NCBI RefSeq assembly: GCF_014648395.1
Contig: NZ_BMRA01000001.1
Span: 500,521-564,520, forward strand
DNA from: Micromonospora fulviviridis
GTDB taxonomy: Bacteria; Actinomycetota; Actinomycetes; Mycobacteriales; Micromonosporaceae
Direction: 5' to 3'
Length of the DNA stretch: 64,000 bases
Shown here: positions 1 to 7,348 of the stretch, in pieces
How positions within the stretch are numbered: position 1 is the stretch's first letter
Layout of the letters: each line of letters begins with the position of its first letter
Made by a program: the position numbers and the translations under genes
The notes under the pieces: model-generated
What the model saw: the letters and a program-made list of their open reading frames with translations, nothing else
What the model was told of the DNA's origin: nothing
The model's database searches: none

Positions 1-308
1 CGCCAGTACGCCTCGACCGCCTCGCGCACCTCGTCGAGGGAGTAGCGGCCCCCCTCACCCGGCACCCACTCGTTCTGGAACTCGACGCCGTCGGCGCGGA
101 AGCTGACCTCGTACTTGTCGCTGTCCCACTCGTCTTCCAGCGGCCGGCCGTGCGCCACGTCGTCGACCATCGCGAGGGCGTCGAGACAGACCGAGTGGTA
201 GACCGAGATGTCGGTGATCAGCCAGGCGCCGAGCGCGCGGTAGCGCTGATCCGTCACCTCGAACAACGGCAGACGGAACTCGTCGAGCGAGAAGGTGATG
301 AACGCCAA
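1..308 (-). CDS. Probable immunity protein for the adjacent EndoU toxin (partial)
   Basis: An open frame of at least 102 codons runs off the left edge, so the C-terminus is missing. No ATG is available near its start. I place the start at a TTG preceded by a GAAGGG ribosome-binding site with 6-nt spacing, just after the stop of the EndoU gene. The visible product begins LAFITFSLDEFRLPLFEV, is acidic and soluble, and has no signal peptide or membrane segment. I do not recognise the family. An unrelated small acidic protein directly downstream of a polymorphic toxin is the usual place for its immunity partner, so that role is inferred from position. G/C-rich third codon positions in this frame support it as real coding sequence. 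Confidence 0.6.
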   Translation of the reverse strand, partial: MAFITFSLDEFRLPLFEVTDQRYRALGAWLITDISVYHSVCLDALAMVDDVAHGRPLEDEWDSDKYEVSFRADGVEFQNEWVPGEGGRYSLDEVREAVEAYW

Positions 309-323
309 CAGAGGCCCTTCGGA

Positions 324-830
324 TCAGGGGACGACCGGCCATCCGTGGGTGAAGCCGCCCGAGCCATTGTAGAAACCCTCGATCACGAGGTCCTTGTGCT
401 TACCACGCCACATCTGCGTGCCCGGCACCGGCCGCGCGTTCTGGAAGGCGCCGGTGATGGCGTTGTCCACCTGCGCGGGCGTCCAGTCGTCCGGGAAGAA
501 GGAACTCTCCCCGCCGTTGCCCTTCTTCGGCTTCCAGGCGCCGTGCGGCGGGTTCATCGTCGGATCGAAGAACTCCGGCTTTGCCCGGTACGCACCGGTC
601 TTCGGGTCCCGGACCGTGGTGCCCGGCTGGAGCCTGCGGCCCGGGAAGTCCTGGCCGCCGGGCCGGTAGTGGTAGCCGCTCCCCTTGGGCATGCCCGGCT
701 TCACATGACCGCCGAAGACGTGCTCGGTGAAGTGCGGGTTCATCCGGTCGGGCCGGTTTCGGGTCTTGGTGCGCTTGAGGAACCGCAACGCGGCCCGCAT
801 CAACCGGCCGCCGGCCTTGCCTCCACTCAT
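324..830 (-). CDS. EndoU-type nuclease toxin domain protein
   Basis: The 168-residue protein matches the pattern of bacterial EndoU toxin domains: an N-terminal TEHVFGGH motif, a GYHYRPGG stretch, a SSFFPDDWT block followed by a helix (VDNAITGAFQNA), and a C-terminal GFYNGSGGFTHGWPV strand. EndoU domains are metal-independent RNases found at the C-termini of contact-dependent and T7SS effectors, where they cleave target-cell RNA. Conserved histidines are visible in the first two motifs. The gene lies in the same reading frame as the WXG-like gene upstream, separated from it by one TGA codon and two further codons. It may therefore be a separate, translationally coupled toxin, or the tail of a formerly longer effector. 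The first 35 residues are basic and linker-like, with no secretion signal of their own. Confidence 0.75.
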   Translation of the reverse strand: MSGGKAGGRLMRAALRFLKRTKTRNRPDRMNPHFTEHVFGGHVKPGMPKGSGYHYRPGGQDFPGRRLQPGTTVRDPKTGAYRAKPEFFDPTMNPPHGAWKPKKGNGGESSFFPDDWTPAQVDNAITGAFQNARPVPGTQMWRGKHKDLVIEGFYNGSGGFTHGWPVVP

Positions 831-836
831 GCCACG

Positions 837-1331
837 TCACCCGTCGAGGAGTTTCCAGATGACCTCTTGGACGAGGTTGCCGACGATGGTCCGGGCCAGC
901 TGCTGGAAGATCGGGATCTCCAGGAGCGAGGCGCCGAAGGTGACCGCCGCCGTGGCGATCGCCTGGGCGATCTGGATGGCCAGGACGACGAGTTGCACGA
1001 TCACGGCGATCTTCAGGGCGAGCACGATCGCGCCGCAGATGATCAGCCCGGTGCCGGTGAGCACCGCGGCGGTCACCCCGTCGCGCAGGCTGTCGGCGGG
1101 GCTGTCCTCCCGGTTCCACCAGGACTGGAAGGCGGTGATGTCCTGGCCCGCGTGACTGGACCAGACGGTGGCGGCCCCGGTGTTCGCCTCGGCCACGACG
1201 CCGGACAGGGTGCCGGAGAAGCGGATCCAGGCGTTGCCCATCTCGAAGAGCTTGACCTCGTCGGCCTCGGGCCAGGTGTAGCCGAGGACGCCGAGCAGCG
1301 AGCGCAGCTCGCCGGGTAGTTCGAGCCCCAC
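837..1331 (-). CDS. WXG100-like N-terminal domain of a T7SS effector (CpnT-type)
   Basis: This 164-residue protein resembles the actinobacterial WXG100-like domain that starts CpnT-type effectors and many polymorphic toxins. It has an MGLELPGEL start, a GYTWPEADE motif, helices around a WSSHAGQDITAFQSWW segment, then a long hydrophobic stretch (about residues 90-145) able to span or insert in membranes. It ends EVIWKLLDG, where family members usually continue into a linker and toxin domain. Here a TGA stops the frame, and the EndoU gene restarts in the same frame nine bases later. The start is GTG, two bases after the upstream WXG100 stop, which points to translational coupling. In the family this domain targets the protein to the T7SS; that role is inferred here. 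Confidence 0.72.
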   Translation of the reverse strand: MGLELPGELRSLLGVLGYTWPEADEVKLFEMGNAWIRFSGTLSGVVAEANTGAATVWSSHAGQDITAFQSWWNREDSPADSLRDGVTAAVLTGTGLIICGAIVLALKIAVIVQLVVLAIQIAQAIATAAVTFGASLLEIPIFQQLARTIVGNLVQEVIWKLLDG

Positions 1332-1333
1332 CG

Positions 1334-1660
1334 TCAGCCTCCCAGCGCCTGCCGCAGCCCGTCGAAGCCCTGTTTGATGCCGGCCTCGACCTCGGCGTAG
1401 CGGACGGCCATGTCGGTGAGGTCGGTGCCGGCGGCGGCGATCTCCTCAAGGGCGGTGTCGAAGCACTCGAAGGCGAACGCGGAGACCTCGTCGTGGGCGG
1501 CGCCGATGAGCGAACCGATGTCGTCGGAGCCCCAGGGCCGGCCGAAGGCGGCCAGCTCGGCCTGGAACGCCGTCATGGCCTGGCTGAACCGGGTGGCCAC
1601 GTCGCCCAGCGCGCGACCGGAGCCGCCCAGCCCGTCCGGGTCGACCTCGATGGCCATCAC
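1334..1660 (-). CDS. WXG100-like T7SS protein
   Basis: A 108-residue all-helical protein without signal peptide. A central PWGSDDIG motif sits between two long amphipathic helices, which is the helix-turn-helix hairpin layout of the WXG100/ESAT-6 superfamily (here W-G followed by acidic residues). Such proteins are exported as dimers by EccC and often chaperone a neighbouring effector. The start is GTG-ATG: the GTG overlaps the stop of the YbaB-like gene by four bases, and the ATG one codon later is equally possible. It sits between the YbaB-like gene and the effector N-terminal gene, so it is the likely secretion partner of that effector. The exact partner is inferred from order only. Confidence 0.75.
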   Translation of the reverse strand: MMAIEVDPDGLGGSGRALGDVATRFSQAMTAFQAELAAFGRPWGSDDIGSLIGAAHDEVSAFAFECFDTALEEIAAAGTDLTDMAVRYAEVEAGIKQGFDGLRQALGG

Positions 1661-2082
1661 CGGCCACCCTGGCCGGACAGCCGGTCCTGGGCCTGGACCA
1701 GCGCGTCGGTGAAGGTGGTCAGTTGCCGGCCGGCGTCCTCCTGGATCCGGCGCAGTTGCTCGCCCAGGGAACTGAGGTCGACCTGGCCGGGGACGGCGGC
1801 GGTGGCCTTCTCCTGGAGGTCGGCGAGTGCGCCGTTGACCGCCGCGGCGATCTCCTCGGCCAGGGACTCGCTCGGCAGCCGCATCACCCGGGGGTCGAGG
1901 GTCAGCGCGGTGATCCGCCCGGGCGGACCGGCCGTCACCCGGACCAGGCCGTCGGCCGCCTCGCCGGTCCCCTCCGCGGGCGGGGGCGCCTCGCCGTCGG
2001 CGCCGGCGGTGAACCGGCCCAGCGCGGACATGGTCTCGGACAGCACGCGGCCGAGGCCGGACGGATCGACGGGCTGGGCCAT
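1657..2082 (-). CDS. YbaB/EbfC-like protein of a T7SS effector module
   Basis: The first gene of the five-gene minus-strand unit encodes 141 residues. It has the YbaB/EbfC core: a GLVRVTAGPPGRITALTLDP beta segment, then SESLAEEIAAAVNGALADLQ as the first long helix. The true nucleoid-associated YbaB proteins are about 100 residues; this one has an extra N-terminal segment rich in Ala, Gly and Pro and a helical tail ending SGQGGR. YbaB relatives encoded beside WXG100 genes recur in actinobacterial T7SS loci, where their role is unknown; a chaperone or adaptor role is more likely than DNA binding. A second, similar gene sits next to eccC in this window. Upstream AGCTCC/GGAGCT-like bases give a usable ribosome-binding site. 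Confidence 0.75.
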   Translation of the reverse strand: MAQPVDPSGLGRVLSETMSALGRFTAGADGEAPPPAEGTGEAADGLVRVTAGPPGRITALTLDPRVMRLPSESLAEEIAAAVNGALADLQEKATAAVPGQVDLSSLGEQLRRIQEDAGRQLTTFTDALVQAQDRLSGQGGR

Positions 2083-2194
2083 GGGCGTAGCTCCTCCGGG
2101 TCGAGGTCGCTTCGCATCCTACGAACTGTCCGCCACCAATGTGACCCCCGGTGAGTCACTGTGGACTGTCCGACAGGGAGTACCGGCGACTTCG

Positions 2195-2692
2195 TCAGGC
2201 CCGGCACTCCCGGGTGAGCCGCTTCGGGATCTCGACGAAGCTGGAGCCCAGCCACCGTACCGGCGTGGACGACTTCGCCCCGGCGTCGATCCGCTCGGCG
2301 GCGTCACCGACCAACGCCTTGATCTCCGGGTCCTCGGCCCGGGCGGCCTGCCCGCGTACGTCGTCGGCCAGGTCCGCGAGGTCGACCTTGACCTGGTCGT
2401 TGATCTGCTCGGGGGTGAGCTGCCGGCGGGTGGCCGCCGCGGAGTCGGCGGCGATCTCCCTGCTCTTGTCGATGATCAGTTTGTCGACCGCGGCGCAGAC
2501 GGCGGCGGTGTTCGCCGCGGTCACCCGCGACGGCGAGGCGGTGGCCGACGGCGCGGGCGCGGCGGTGACGCTGGGCGCGGCGGTCGGCGCGCCGGCCGGG
2601 GCGGCGCTCTCCTCCCCGGTGGACTGGCAGGCCGCGGCGAGCGCGGTCATCGTGACCAGTGCGGCGGCGCGGATCGCGGTGGTACCGGACAT
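2195..2692 (-). CDS. Putative lipoprotein
   Basis: The 165-residue product starts with a lipoprotein signal peptide: a short basic region, a hydrophobic stretch, and an LAAAC lipobox with Cys22 as the predicted acylation site. A low-complexity Ala/Pro/Ser/Thr linker follows to about residue 60, then a predicted helical domain (VCAAVDKLIIDKSREIAADS onward) to the end. It should be anchored on the outer face of the membrane. I recognise no enzymatic motif. The start is ATG with a GGGAGAACG ribosome-binding site. It is separated by 112 bp from the T7SS effector module and by 138 bp from csbD, so it is probably a single gene. Function unknown. Confidence 0.8.
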   Translation of the reverse strand: MSGTTAIRAAALVTMTALAAACQSTGEESAAPAGAPTAAPSVTAAPAPSATASPSRVTAANTAAVCAAVDKLIIDKSREIAADSAAATRRQLTPEQINDQVKVDLADLADDVRGQAARAEDPEIKALVGDAAERIDAGAKSSTPVRWLGSSFVEIPKRLTRECRA

Positions 2693-2783
2693 CGTTCTCC
2701 CGTACGTTTCGGCGGCCGGGCGACCGGCCGGATCGAGGCGGTACGACGCGGGGCGGCGGCCCGACCACGGCCCCGCGCAGCAG

Positions 2784-2812
2784 GCCGGGCCGGCAGGGAC
2801 TGCCGGCCCGGC
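2784..2812 (-). terminator. Hairpin terminator after csbD
   Basis: A perfect 13-bp GC stem (GCCGGGCCGGCAG paired with CTGCCGGCCCGGC, 3-nt loop) lies just past the csbD stop on the minus strand. There is no T-run, as is common for terminators in high-GC actinobacteria. Confidence 0.7.
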
Positions 2813-2830
2813 GACGCGTACGACAGCAGG

Positions 2831-3004
2831 TCAGCTCTTGAAGGCGTCCTTGATCTTCTCGCCGGCCTGCTTGAGGTTGGCGGCGGCCTGGTCGTTGCGG
2901 CCCTCGGCCTCGAGGCGCTCGTCGTCGGTGGCCCGGCCGACGCCCTCCTTCACCTTGCCGGCGGTGTTCTCGGTCGCGTTGTCGATCTTGTCGTCGATGC
3001 CCAT
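2831..3004 (-). CDS. CsbD family stress protein
   Basis: A small (57 residues), highly charged helical protein with the CsbD-family pattern: MGIDDKIDNATENTAGKVKE at the start and a repeated K-E-G/D rhythm ending GEKIKDAFKS. CsbD proteins are abundant under general stress (SigB in Bacillus) and in stationary phase; their molecular function is unknown. I choose the ATG preceded by a clear GGAGG ribosome-binding site with suitable spacing rather than a start four codons upstream, because homologues begin at MGI. It is a lone gene followed by a strong hairpin, transcribed in the same direction as the copper genes but separated from them by another hairpin. Confidence 0.85.
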   Translation of the reverse strand: MGIDDKIDNATENTAGKVKEGVGRATDDERLEAEGRNDQAAANLKQAGEKIKDAFKS

Positions 3005-3095
3005 GGGAACCTCCACTCAGCAGTTCTCTGACGAGGTGGAGGTACCCCGGCGGCCATCCGCTCAACCGCGCCGCGCTCACCGAGGGTGAACGGAC

Positions 3096-3129
3096 GTGCC
3101 GCCGGCCCCGAGAACGGGACCGGCGGCAC
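3096..3129 (-). terminator. Hairpin terminator of the copper operon
   Basis: A 15-bp stem with one mismatch (GTGCCGCCGGCCCCG against CGGGACCGGCGGCAC, AGAA loop) lies immediately downstream of copA on the minus strand. It is positioned to end the copZ-copA transcript. Confidence 0.7.
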
Positions 3130-3137
3130 ACGGATGG

Positions 3138-5393
3138 TCAGCCGACCGGGCGGAACCCGCGCAGCCGGAGGCTGTTGGCCACCACGAAGACCGACGAGAA
3201 GGCCATCGCCGCGCCCGCGATCATCGGGTTGAGCAGGCCGGCGGCGGCCAGCGGCAGGGCGGCCAGGTTGTAGGCGAAGGCCCAGAACAGGTTGCCCTTG
3301 ATGATCGCGAGGGTCCGCCGGGAGAGCCGGATGGCGTCCACGGCGGCCATCAGGTCGCCCCGGACCAGGGTCAGGTCGGACGCCTCGATGGCCACGTCGG
3401 TGCCGGTGCCCATGGCCAGCCCCAGGTCGGCCCGGGCCAGCGCGGCGGCGTCGTTGATCCCGTCGCCGACCATGGCGACGGTCCGCCCCTCGCTCTGGAG
3501 CCGCTCGACCACGTCCACCTTGTCGGCCGGCAGCACCTCGGCGATCACCTCGTCGATGCCGACCTCGGCGGCCACCGCCTTCGCGACGGTGGCGTTGTCG
3601 CCGGTGAGCAGCACCGGAGTCAGCCCCAGCTCGCGCAGCCGGGCGACAGCCGCCCGGCTGGTCGGCTTCACCACGTCGGCCACCGCGAGGACGCCGCGGG
3701 CCCGCCCGTCCCAGCCGGCCAGGACCGCCGTCCGGCCGGCGGCCTCCGCCCCGGTCGCCGCCCGCACGACCTCCTCGGGTACGTCGAGACCGCGCTCGCG
3801 CAGCAGCCGGAGCCGCCCGACCACCAGCTCACGGCCGTCCACCGTGCCGGTCACGCCGAGGCCCTCGGCGTTGGCGAAGCCGGTGACCGCGGGCAGCGGG
3901 CCGGCCTCGGCGGCGCCGTCTGCGACGGCCCGGGCGATCGGGTGCTCCGAGGCCGCCTCCAGCGCGCCGGCCAGCCGGAGCAGTTCGGCGGCGTCCTCGC
4001 CGTCGGCGGGCAGCACCTCGACCAGGGTCATCTTCCCGGTGGTGACGGTGCCGGTCTTGTCCAGCACCACGGTGTCGACCTGGCGGGTGGACTCCAGCAC
4101 CTCCGGCCCCTTGATCAGGATGCCGAGCTGGGCGCCGCGCCCGGTGCCGACCAGCAGCGCGGTCGGGGTGGCGAGCCCCAGCGCGCACGGGCAGGCGATG
4201 ATCAGCACCGCCACCGCGGCGGTGAACGCGGCGGTCGTCCCGCCCCCGGTGCCGAGCCACCAGCCCAGCGTGCCGGCGGCCAGGGCGATCACGATCGGCA
4301 CGAAGACCCCGGAGATCCGGTCGGCGAGCCGCTGCACGGCCGCCTTGCCGGTCTGCGCCTGCTCCACCAGCCGCGCCATCTGGGCGAGCTGGGTGTCGCC
4401 GCCGACCCGGGTGGCCCGCACGACCAGCCGGCCGCCGGCGTTGACGGTGGCGCCCACCACGGTGTCGCCCGGCCCCACCTCGACCGGCACGGACTCCCCG
4501 GTGAGCATGCTGGCGTCGACCGCCGAGGTGCCCTCCGCGACCACGCCGTCGGTGGCGATCTTCTCGCCGGGGCGGACCACGAACCGGTCGCCGACCACCA
4601 GTTGGTCCACCGGGATCCGGGTCTCCTGCCCGCCGCGCAGCACCGCGACGTCCTTGGCGCCCAGCTCCAGCAGGGCGCGCAGGGCGGCGCCGGCGGTCCG
4701 CTTGGACCGGGCCTCGAAGTAGCGGCCGGCGAGGATGAACACGGTCACCCCGGCGGCGGCCTCCAGGTAGATGTTGCCGGCCCCGTCGGTGCGGGTGATG
4801 TCCAGCCGGAACGGGTGGGTCATCCCGGGCATCCCGGCGTCGCCGAGGAACAGCGCCCAGAGCGACCAGCCGAACGCGGCCAGGGTGCCGAGCGAGACCA
4901 GGGTGTCCATGGTCGCCGCGCCGTGCCGCAGGTTGATCCAGGCGGCCCGGTGGAACGGCAGGCCGCCGTAGACCACGACCGGGGCGGCCAGGGTCAGCGA
5001 CAGCCACTGCCAGTAGTCGAACTGCCAGGCCGGCACCATGGCCAGCACGATCACCGGCACGGTCAGCGCCACCGACACCCACAGCCGCGTACGCAGCCCG
5101 TGCAGCTCGTCCACCGGCTCGGCGGTCGCCCCGGCCCCCACCTGGCTGGGCGGCGGCGGGACGACGGCCGTGTAGCCGGTCTTCTCCACGGTGGCGATCA
5201 GGTCGTCCGGGGTGACCTCGTCGGCGTACCGGACGCTGGCCTTCTCGGTGGCGTAGTTGACGGTGGCCTCGACGCCGTCCATCCGGTTGAGCTTCTTCTC
5301 GATCCGGGCGGCGCAGGAGGCGCAGGTCATGCCGCCGATCGCGAGTTCGATCATGTTCGGCGCGACCGGCAGGGACTTCGCGGTCGATGTCAT
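3138..5393 (-). CDS. copA: Copper-exporting P1B-type ATPase
   Basis: The 751-residue protein has all the hallmarks of a CopA Cu(I) exporter. An N-terminal heavy-metal domain carries GMTCASC (Cys24, Cys27). Membrane helices follow, then the TGES actuator motif, the intramembrane CPC metal site (Cys401, Cys403), the phosphorylated Asp445 in DKTGT, the SEHP motif and the [10 protein letters not shown] hinge. It sits in the plasma membrane and uses ATP to pump Cu(I) out. The start is ATG with a GGAGGTG site. It is the last gene of a minus-strand unit with a His-rich exported protein and copZ, with csoR divergent. CsoR-type palindromes upstream of copZ suggest induction by copper. CPC plus CsoR/CopZ context favours copper over silver, zinc or cadmium. 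Confidence 0.93.
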   Translation of the reverse strand: MTSTAKSLPVAPNMIELAIGGMTCASCAARIEKKLNRMDGVEATVNYATEKASVRYADEVTPDDLIATVEKTGYTAVVPPPPSQVGAGATAEPVDELHGLRTRLWVSVALTVPVIVLAMVPAWQFDYWQWLSLTLAAPVVVYGGLPFHRAAWINLRHGAATMDTLVSLGTLAAFGWSLWALFLGDAGMPGMTHPFRLDITRTDGAGNIYLEAAAGVTVFILAGRYFEARSKRTAGAALRALLELGAKDVAVLRGGQETRIPVDQLVVGDRFVVRPGEKIATDGVVAEGTSAVDASMLTGESVPVEVGPGDTVVGATVNAGGRLVVRATRVGGDTQLAQMARLVEQAQTGKAAVQRLADRISGVFVPIVIALAAGTLGWWLGTGGGTTAAFTAAVAVLIIACPCALGLATPTALLVGTGRGAQLGILIKGPEVLESTRQVDTVVLDKTGTVTTGKMTLVEVLPADGEDAAELLRLAGALEAASEHPIARAVADGAAEAGPLPAVTGFANAEGLGVTGTVDGRELVVGRLRLLRERGLDVPEEVVRAATGAEAAGRTAVLAGWDGRARGVLAVADVVKPTSRAAVARLRELGLTPVLLTGDNATVAKAVAAEVGIDEVIAEVLPADKVDVVERLQSEGRTVAMVGDGINDAAALARADLGLAMGTGTDVAIEASDLTLVRGDLMAAVDAIRLSRRTLAIIKGNLFWAFAYNLAALPLAAAGLLNPMIAGAAMAFSSVFVVANSLRLRGFRPVG

Positions 5394-5407
5394 CGCGGCA
5401 CCTCCTG

Positions 5408-6388
5408 TCAACTGTGCCCGTGACCCGGGGTGCCGTGGTCGGCGTCCGGGGTCGGTGCGGTCGTGGGGGCCGGCGCGGCGGGCGCCGGAGCGGCCTGGTC
5501 CCCGGCCACCACGGTGAACTCGGCGGTGTGCACCGCGTCGCCGTGCCGGAAGTCCAGGTAGAGACGGTACGTGCCGGCCGAGGGCACCTCGGCCGCGAAG
5601 GTGACGGCCGGCCCGGCCGGGGTCCGCCCGTCGCCGGGCGCGCCCTCCGGGTGCACGTGCAGGTACGCCAGGTCGCCCTGGCGCAGAGCCACCAGGTGCC
5701 CGTACGCCCCCAGGTAGGGCTGGAGGTCGGTGACCGGCCGCCCGTCCCTGCTGACGGTCAGGGTGAGCCGGCTGGTCCGGTCGGGCTGCGGGGCGCCGGT
5801 GAGGGTGACCGTGTAGCCGTCGACCGTGGCGCTGGTCGCCGGGGCCGGCAGCGGCCGGTCCGCCAGCGCGCCGGGGACGGTGACGTCGACCCCGAGGGTG
5901 AGCGGCTCCGCGCCGGTCGGGGTGAAGTCGGCGAACGCCCGCCACACGCCGGGACCGGCCAGTGGCGAGGCGACTCGCCAGGTGCCGTCGGCGCCCAGCT
6001 CCGGGTGGACGTGCCGGAAGCCGGAGAGGTCGCGGCGGGCGACGATCAGGTGCATGCGCTTGTCGTGGGCAACGTCGTAGCGGGTGACGGGCCGGCCGTC
6101 CGGGCCGGTGATCCGGAAGGCGAACTCGCCCGCCGGGGCGGTCACCGGCTGGAGGGTGTAGCCGCGCTCGGAGACGAGCAGCCCGCCGGGCAGGTGGGCG
6201 GTGGCGGTGGCCGCGTGACCCCCGTCACCGTGGTCGGTTCCGTCGGTGTCGTGGTCGGCTTCGGTGGCGTCGTGGCGGGTCTCGGCGGCCGGGGTGACGG
6301 GGCCGGCCAGGTGACCGACCCCGTACGCCGTGCCGAACACCGCCGCGAGGCCGAGGGCGAAGCCGCTCAGCTTCGTCGCCGTGTTCAT
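5408..6388 (-). CDS. His-rich exported protein of the copper operon
   Basis: This 326-residue protein has one N-terminal hydrophobic segment (about residues 5-28), a signal peptide or anchor, so it should act outside the membrane. A His/Asp-rich stretch ([19 protein letters not shown]) follows. The rest is beta-rich with HVHPELG and LHVHPEG motifs near the ends of two similar halves, and the tail ends [13 protein letters not shown] recognise no enzyme family. The many His residues and the location between copA and copZ point to extracytoplasmic copper binding or sensing, which is inference. The ATG start follows a GAGGTACC site. The gap to copA is 14 bp and to copZ 35 bp, consistent with one transcript. 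Confidence 0.75.
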   Translation of the reverse strand: MNTATKLSGFALGLAAVFGTAYGVGHLAGPVTPAAETRHDATEADHDTDGTDHGDGGHAATATAHLPGGLLVSERGYTLQPVTAPAGEFAFRITGPDGRPVTRYDVAHDKRMHLIVARRDLSGFRHVHPELGADGTWRVASPLAGPGVWRAFADFTPTGAEPLTLGVDVTVPGALADRPLPAPATSATVDGYTVTLTGAPQPDRTSRLTLTVSRDGRPVTDLQPYLGAYGHLVALRQGDLAYLHVHPEGAPGDGRTPAGPAVTFAAEVPSAGTYRLYLDFRHGDAVHTAEFTVVAGDQAAPAPAAPAPTTAPTPDADHGTPGHGHS

Positions 6389-6423
6389 CGTGGTACCTCG
6401 GTTTCTTCGGGTCCCCGGACCCG

Positions 6424-6633
6424 TCACGCCCCGACGAGGTCGTAACCGGCCTCGTCCACGGCGGCGCGGACGGTGTCCGTGTCCAACGGGCTCTCACTGG
6501 TGACGGTGACCCGGCCGGAGGCCAGGTCGACCTGGACGTCGGTGACGCCCGGCAGCGCGCTCACCTCGGTGCTGACCGAGTTGACGCAGTGCCCGCAGGT
6601 CATGCCCTGCACCTGGTACGTGGTGGTGACCAT
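6424..6633 (-). CDS. copZ: Copper chaperone (heavy-metal-associated domain)
   Basis: A 69-residue single-domain HMA protein. The N-terminal QGMTCGHC motif carries the metal-binding Cys13 and Cys16, and the ferredoxin-like beta-alpha-beta fold continues through VDLASGRVTVTSE to EAGYDLVGA. CopZ proteins bind Cu(I) in the cytosol and hand it to the N-terminal domain of CopA and to CsoR. It is the first gene of the minus-strand copper unit. The first CsoR-type palindrome lies about 34 bp upstream of its ATG, which suggests copper-dependent derepression. Confidence 0.9.
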   Translation of the reverse strand: MVTTTYQVQGMTCGHCVNSVSTEVSALPGVTDVQVDLASGRVTVTSESPLDTDTVRAAVDEAGYDLVGA

Positions 6634-6666
6634 CGCGCATCTCCCTTCCCGCCGCCTCCGATCCTA

Positions 6667-6681
6667 TACCCCCAGGGGGTA
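6667..6681. promoter_or_regulatory. CsoR-type operator, copZ-proximal
   Basis: TACCCCCAGGGGGTA is a perfect 15-bp palindrome of the G-tract type bound by CsoR family repressors. It lies just upstream of copZ and is placed to repress the copZ-copA unit. Confidence 0.8.
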
Positions 6682-6717
6682 GGCGGAGGAGAGACGGCTG
6701 CCACTCTGGCTTACCGT

Positions 6718-6732
6718 TACCCGGTGGGGGTA
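6718..6732. promoter_or_regulatory. Imperfect CsoR-type operator, central
   Basis: TACCCGGTGGGGGTA is a degenerate copy of the two flanking palindromes, midway between copZ and csoR. It may be a weaker or cooperative CsoR site. Confidence 0.55.
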
Positions 6733-6756
6733 TCGGCCACGGCGAGAACCGTACCA

Positions 6757-6771
6757 TACCCCCGAGGGGTA
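6757..6771. promoter_or_regulatory. CsoR-type operator, csoR-proximal
   Basis: TACCCCCGAGGGGTA is a near-perfect palindrome of the same type. It ends four bases before the probable -10 element of csoR, so it is well placed for autoregulation. Confidence 0.75.
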
Positions 6772-6774
6772 CGC

Positions 6775-6780
6775 TATCCT
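6775..6780 (+). promoter_or_regulatory. Probable -10 element of a leaderless csoR transcript
   Basis: TATCCT lies seven bases before the ATG of csoR and no Shine-Dalgarno sequence intervenes. Transcription would begin at or next to the A of the start codon, giving a leaderless mRNA. Confidence 0.5.
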
Positions 6781-6787
6781 TGACGTC

Positions 6788-7087
6788 ATGACCGCACCGA
6801 CGACCCCGACCCGGGGCTACACCGCCAGCAAGGACCAGCTGCTCGCGCGGCTCCGCCGTATCGAGGGCCAGGTCCGCGGCATCGAGAAGATGGTCGAGGA
6901 CGACCGCTACTGCATCGACGTGCTGACCCAGATCTCCGCCATCCAGGCCGCGCTGGACAAGGTCGGCCTCGGCCTGCTGGACGGGCACGCCCGGCACTGC
7001 ATGCACGAGGGCGCCGCCGAGGGCCGCGCCGACGAGATGGCCACCGAGATGATGGCCGCCGTCGGCCGCCTCATGAAGCGCGGCTGA
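6788..7087 (+). CDS. csoR: Copper-sensing transcriptional repressor CsoR
   Basis: A 99-residue, all-helical CsoR/RcnR family protein. The copper ligands are all present with the family's spacing: Cys42 (DDRYCIDVLTQ), His67 and Cys71 (GHARHCM), matching the Cys-x24-His-x3-Cys pattern of mycobacterial CsoR. The basic RRIEGQVRGIEKM helix in the first third is the DNA-contacting surface. In the apo form these tetramers bind G-tract palindromes; Cu(I) binding releases them. Three candidate sites lie in the gap to copZ. The gene is divergent from copZ-copA and probably represses both directions. Confidence 0.92.
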   Translation: MTAPTTPTRGYTASKDQLLARLRRIEGQVRGIEKMVEDDRYCIDVLTQISAIQAALDKVGLGLLDGHARHCMHEGAAEGRADEMATEMMAAVGRLMKRG

Positions 7088-7348
7088 CCGGGCCGGGTGC
7101 CCCGCCGCGGGCGAGGCACCGGCGCCGTCGCCAGGCGCAGCCCGTACGGGCGGGGCGGCGGGACGGAGCAGGCCGCCGGCCGCCCGGGCGACGGCCCGTG
7201 ACCCGTGTCCCGAGGCGTCTCCCGGCCCGTCTGGCTACCATTCCCGGGCGACGACCCGGCCGCGCCGACCCGCGGCGCGCCGGCCGGTCCGGTGAACCGA
7301 CGGGCCCCGGTGACACGAATCCCGTTGCGAATCGTTGGGAGAGACGCC

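Noticed and set aside
3096..5423. 775-codon open frame antisense to copA
   Set aside because: It is Gly/His/Arg/Gln-rich with no motifs. The opposite strand encodes an intact CopA, and such long shadows are expected in DNA of this GC content.
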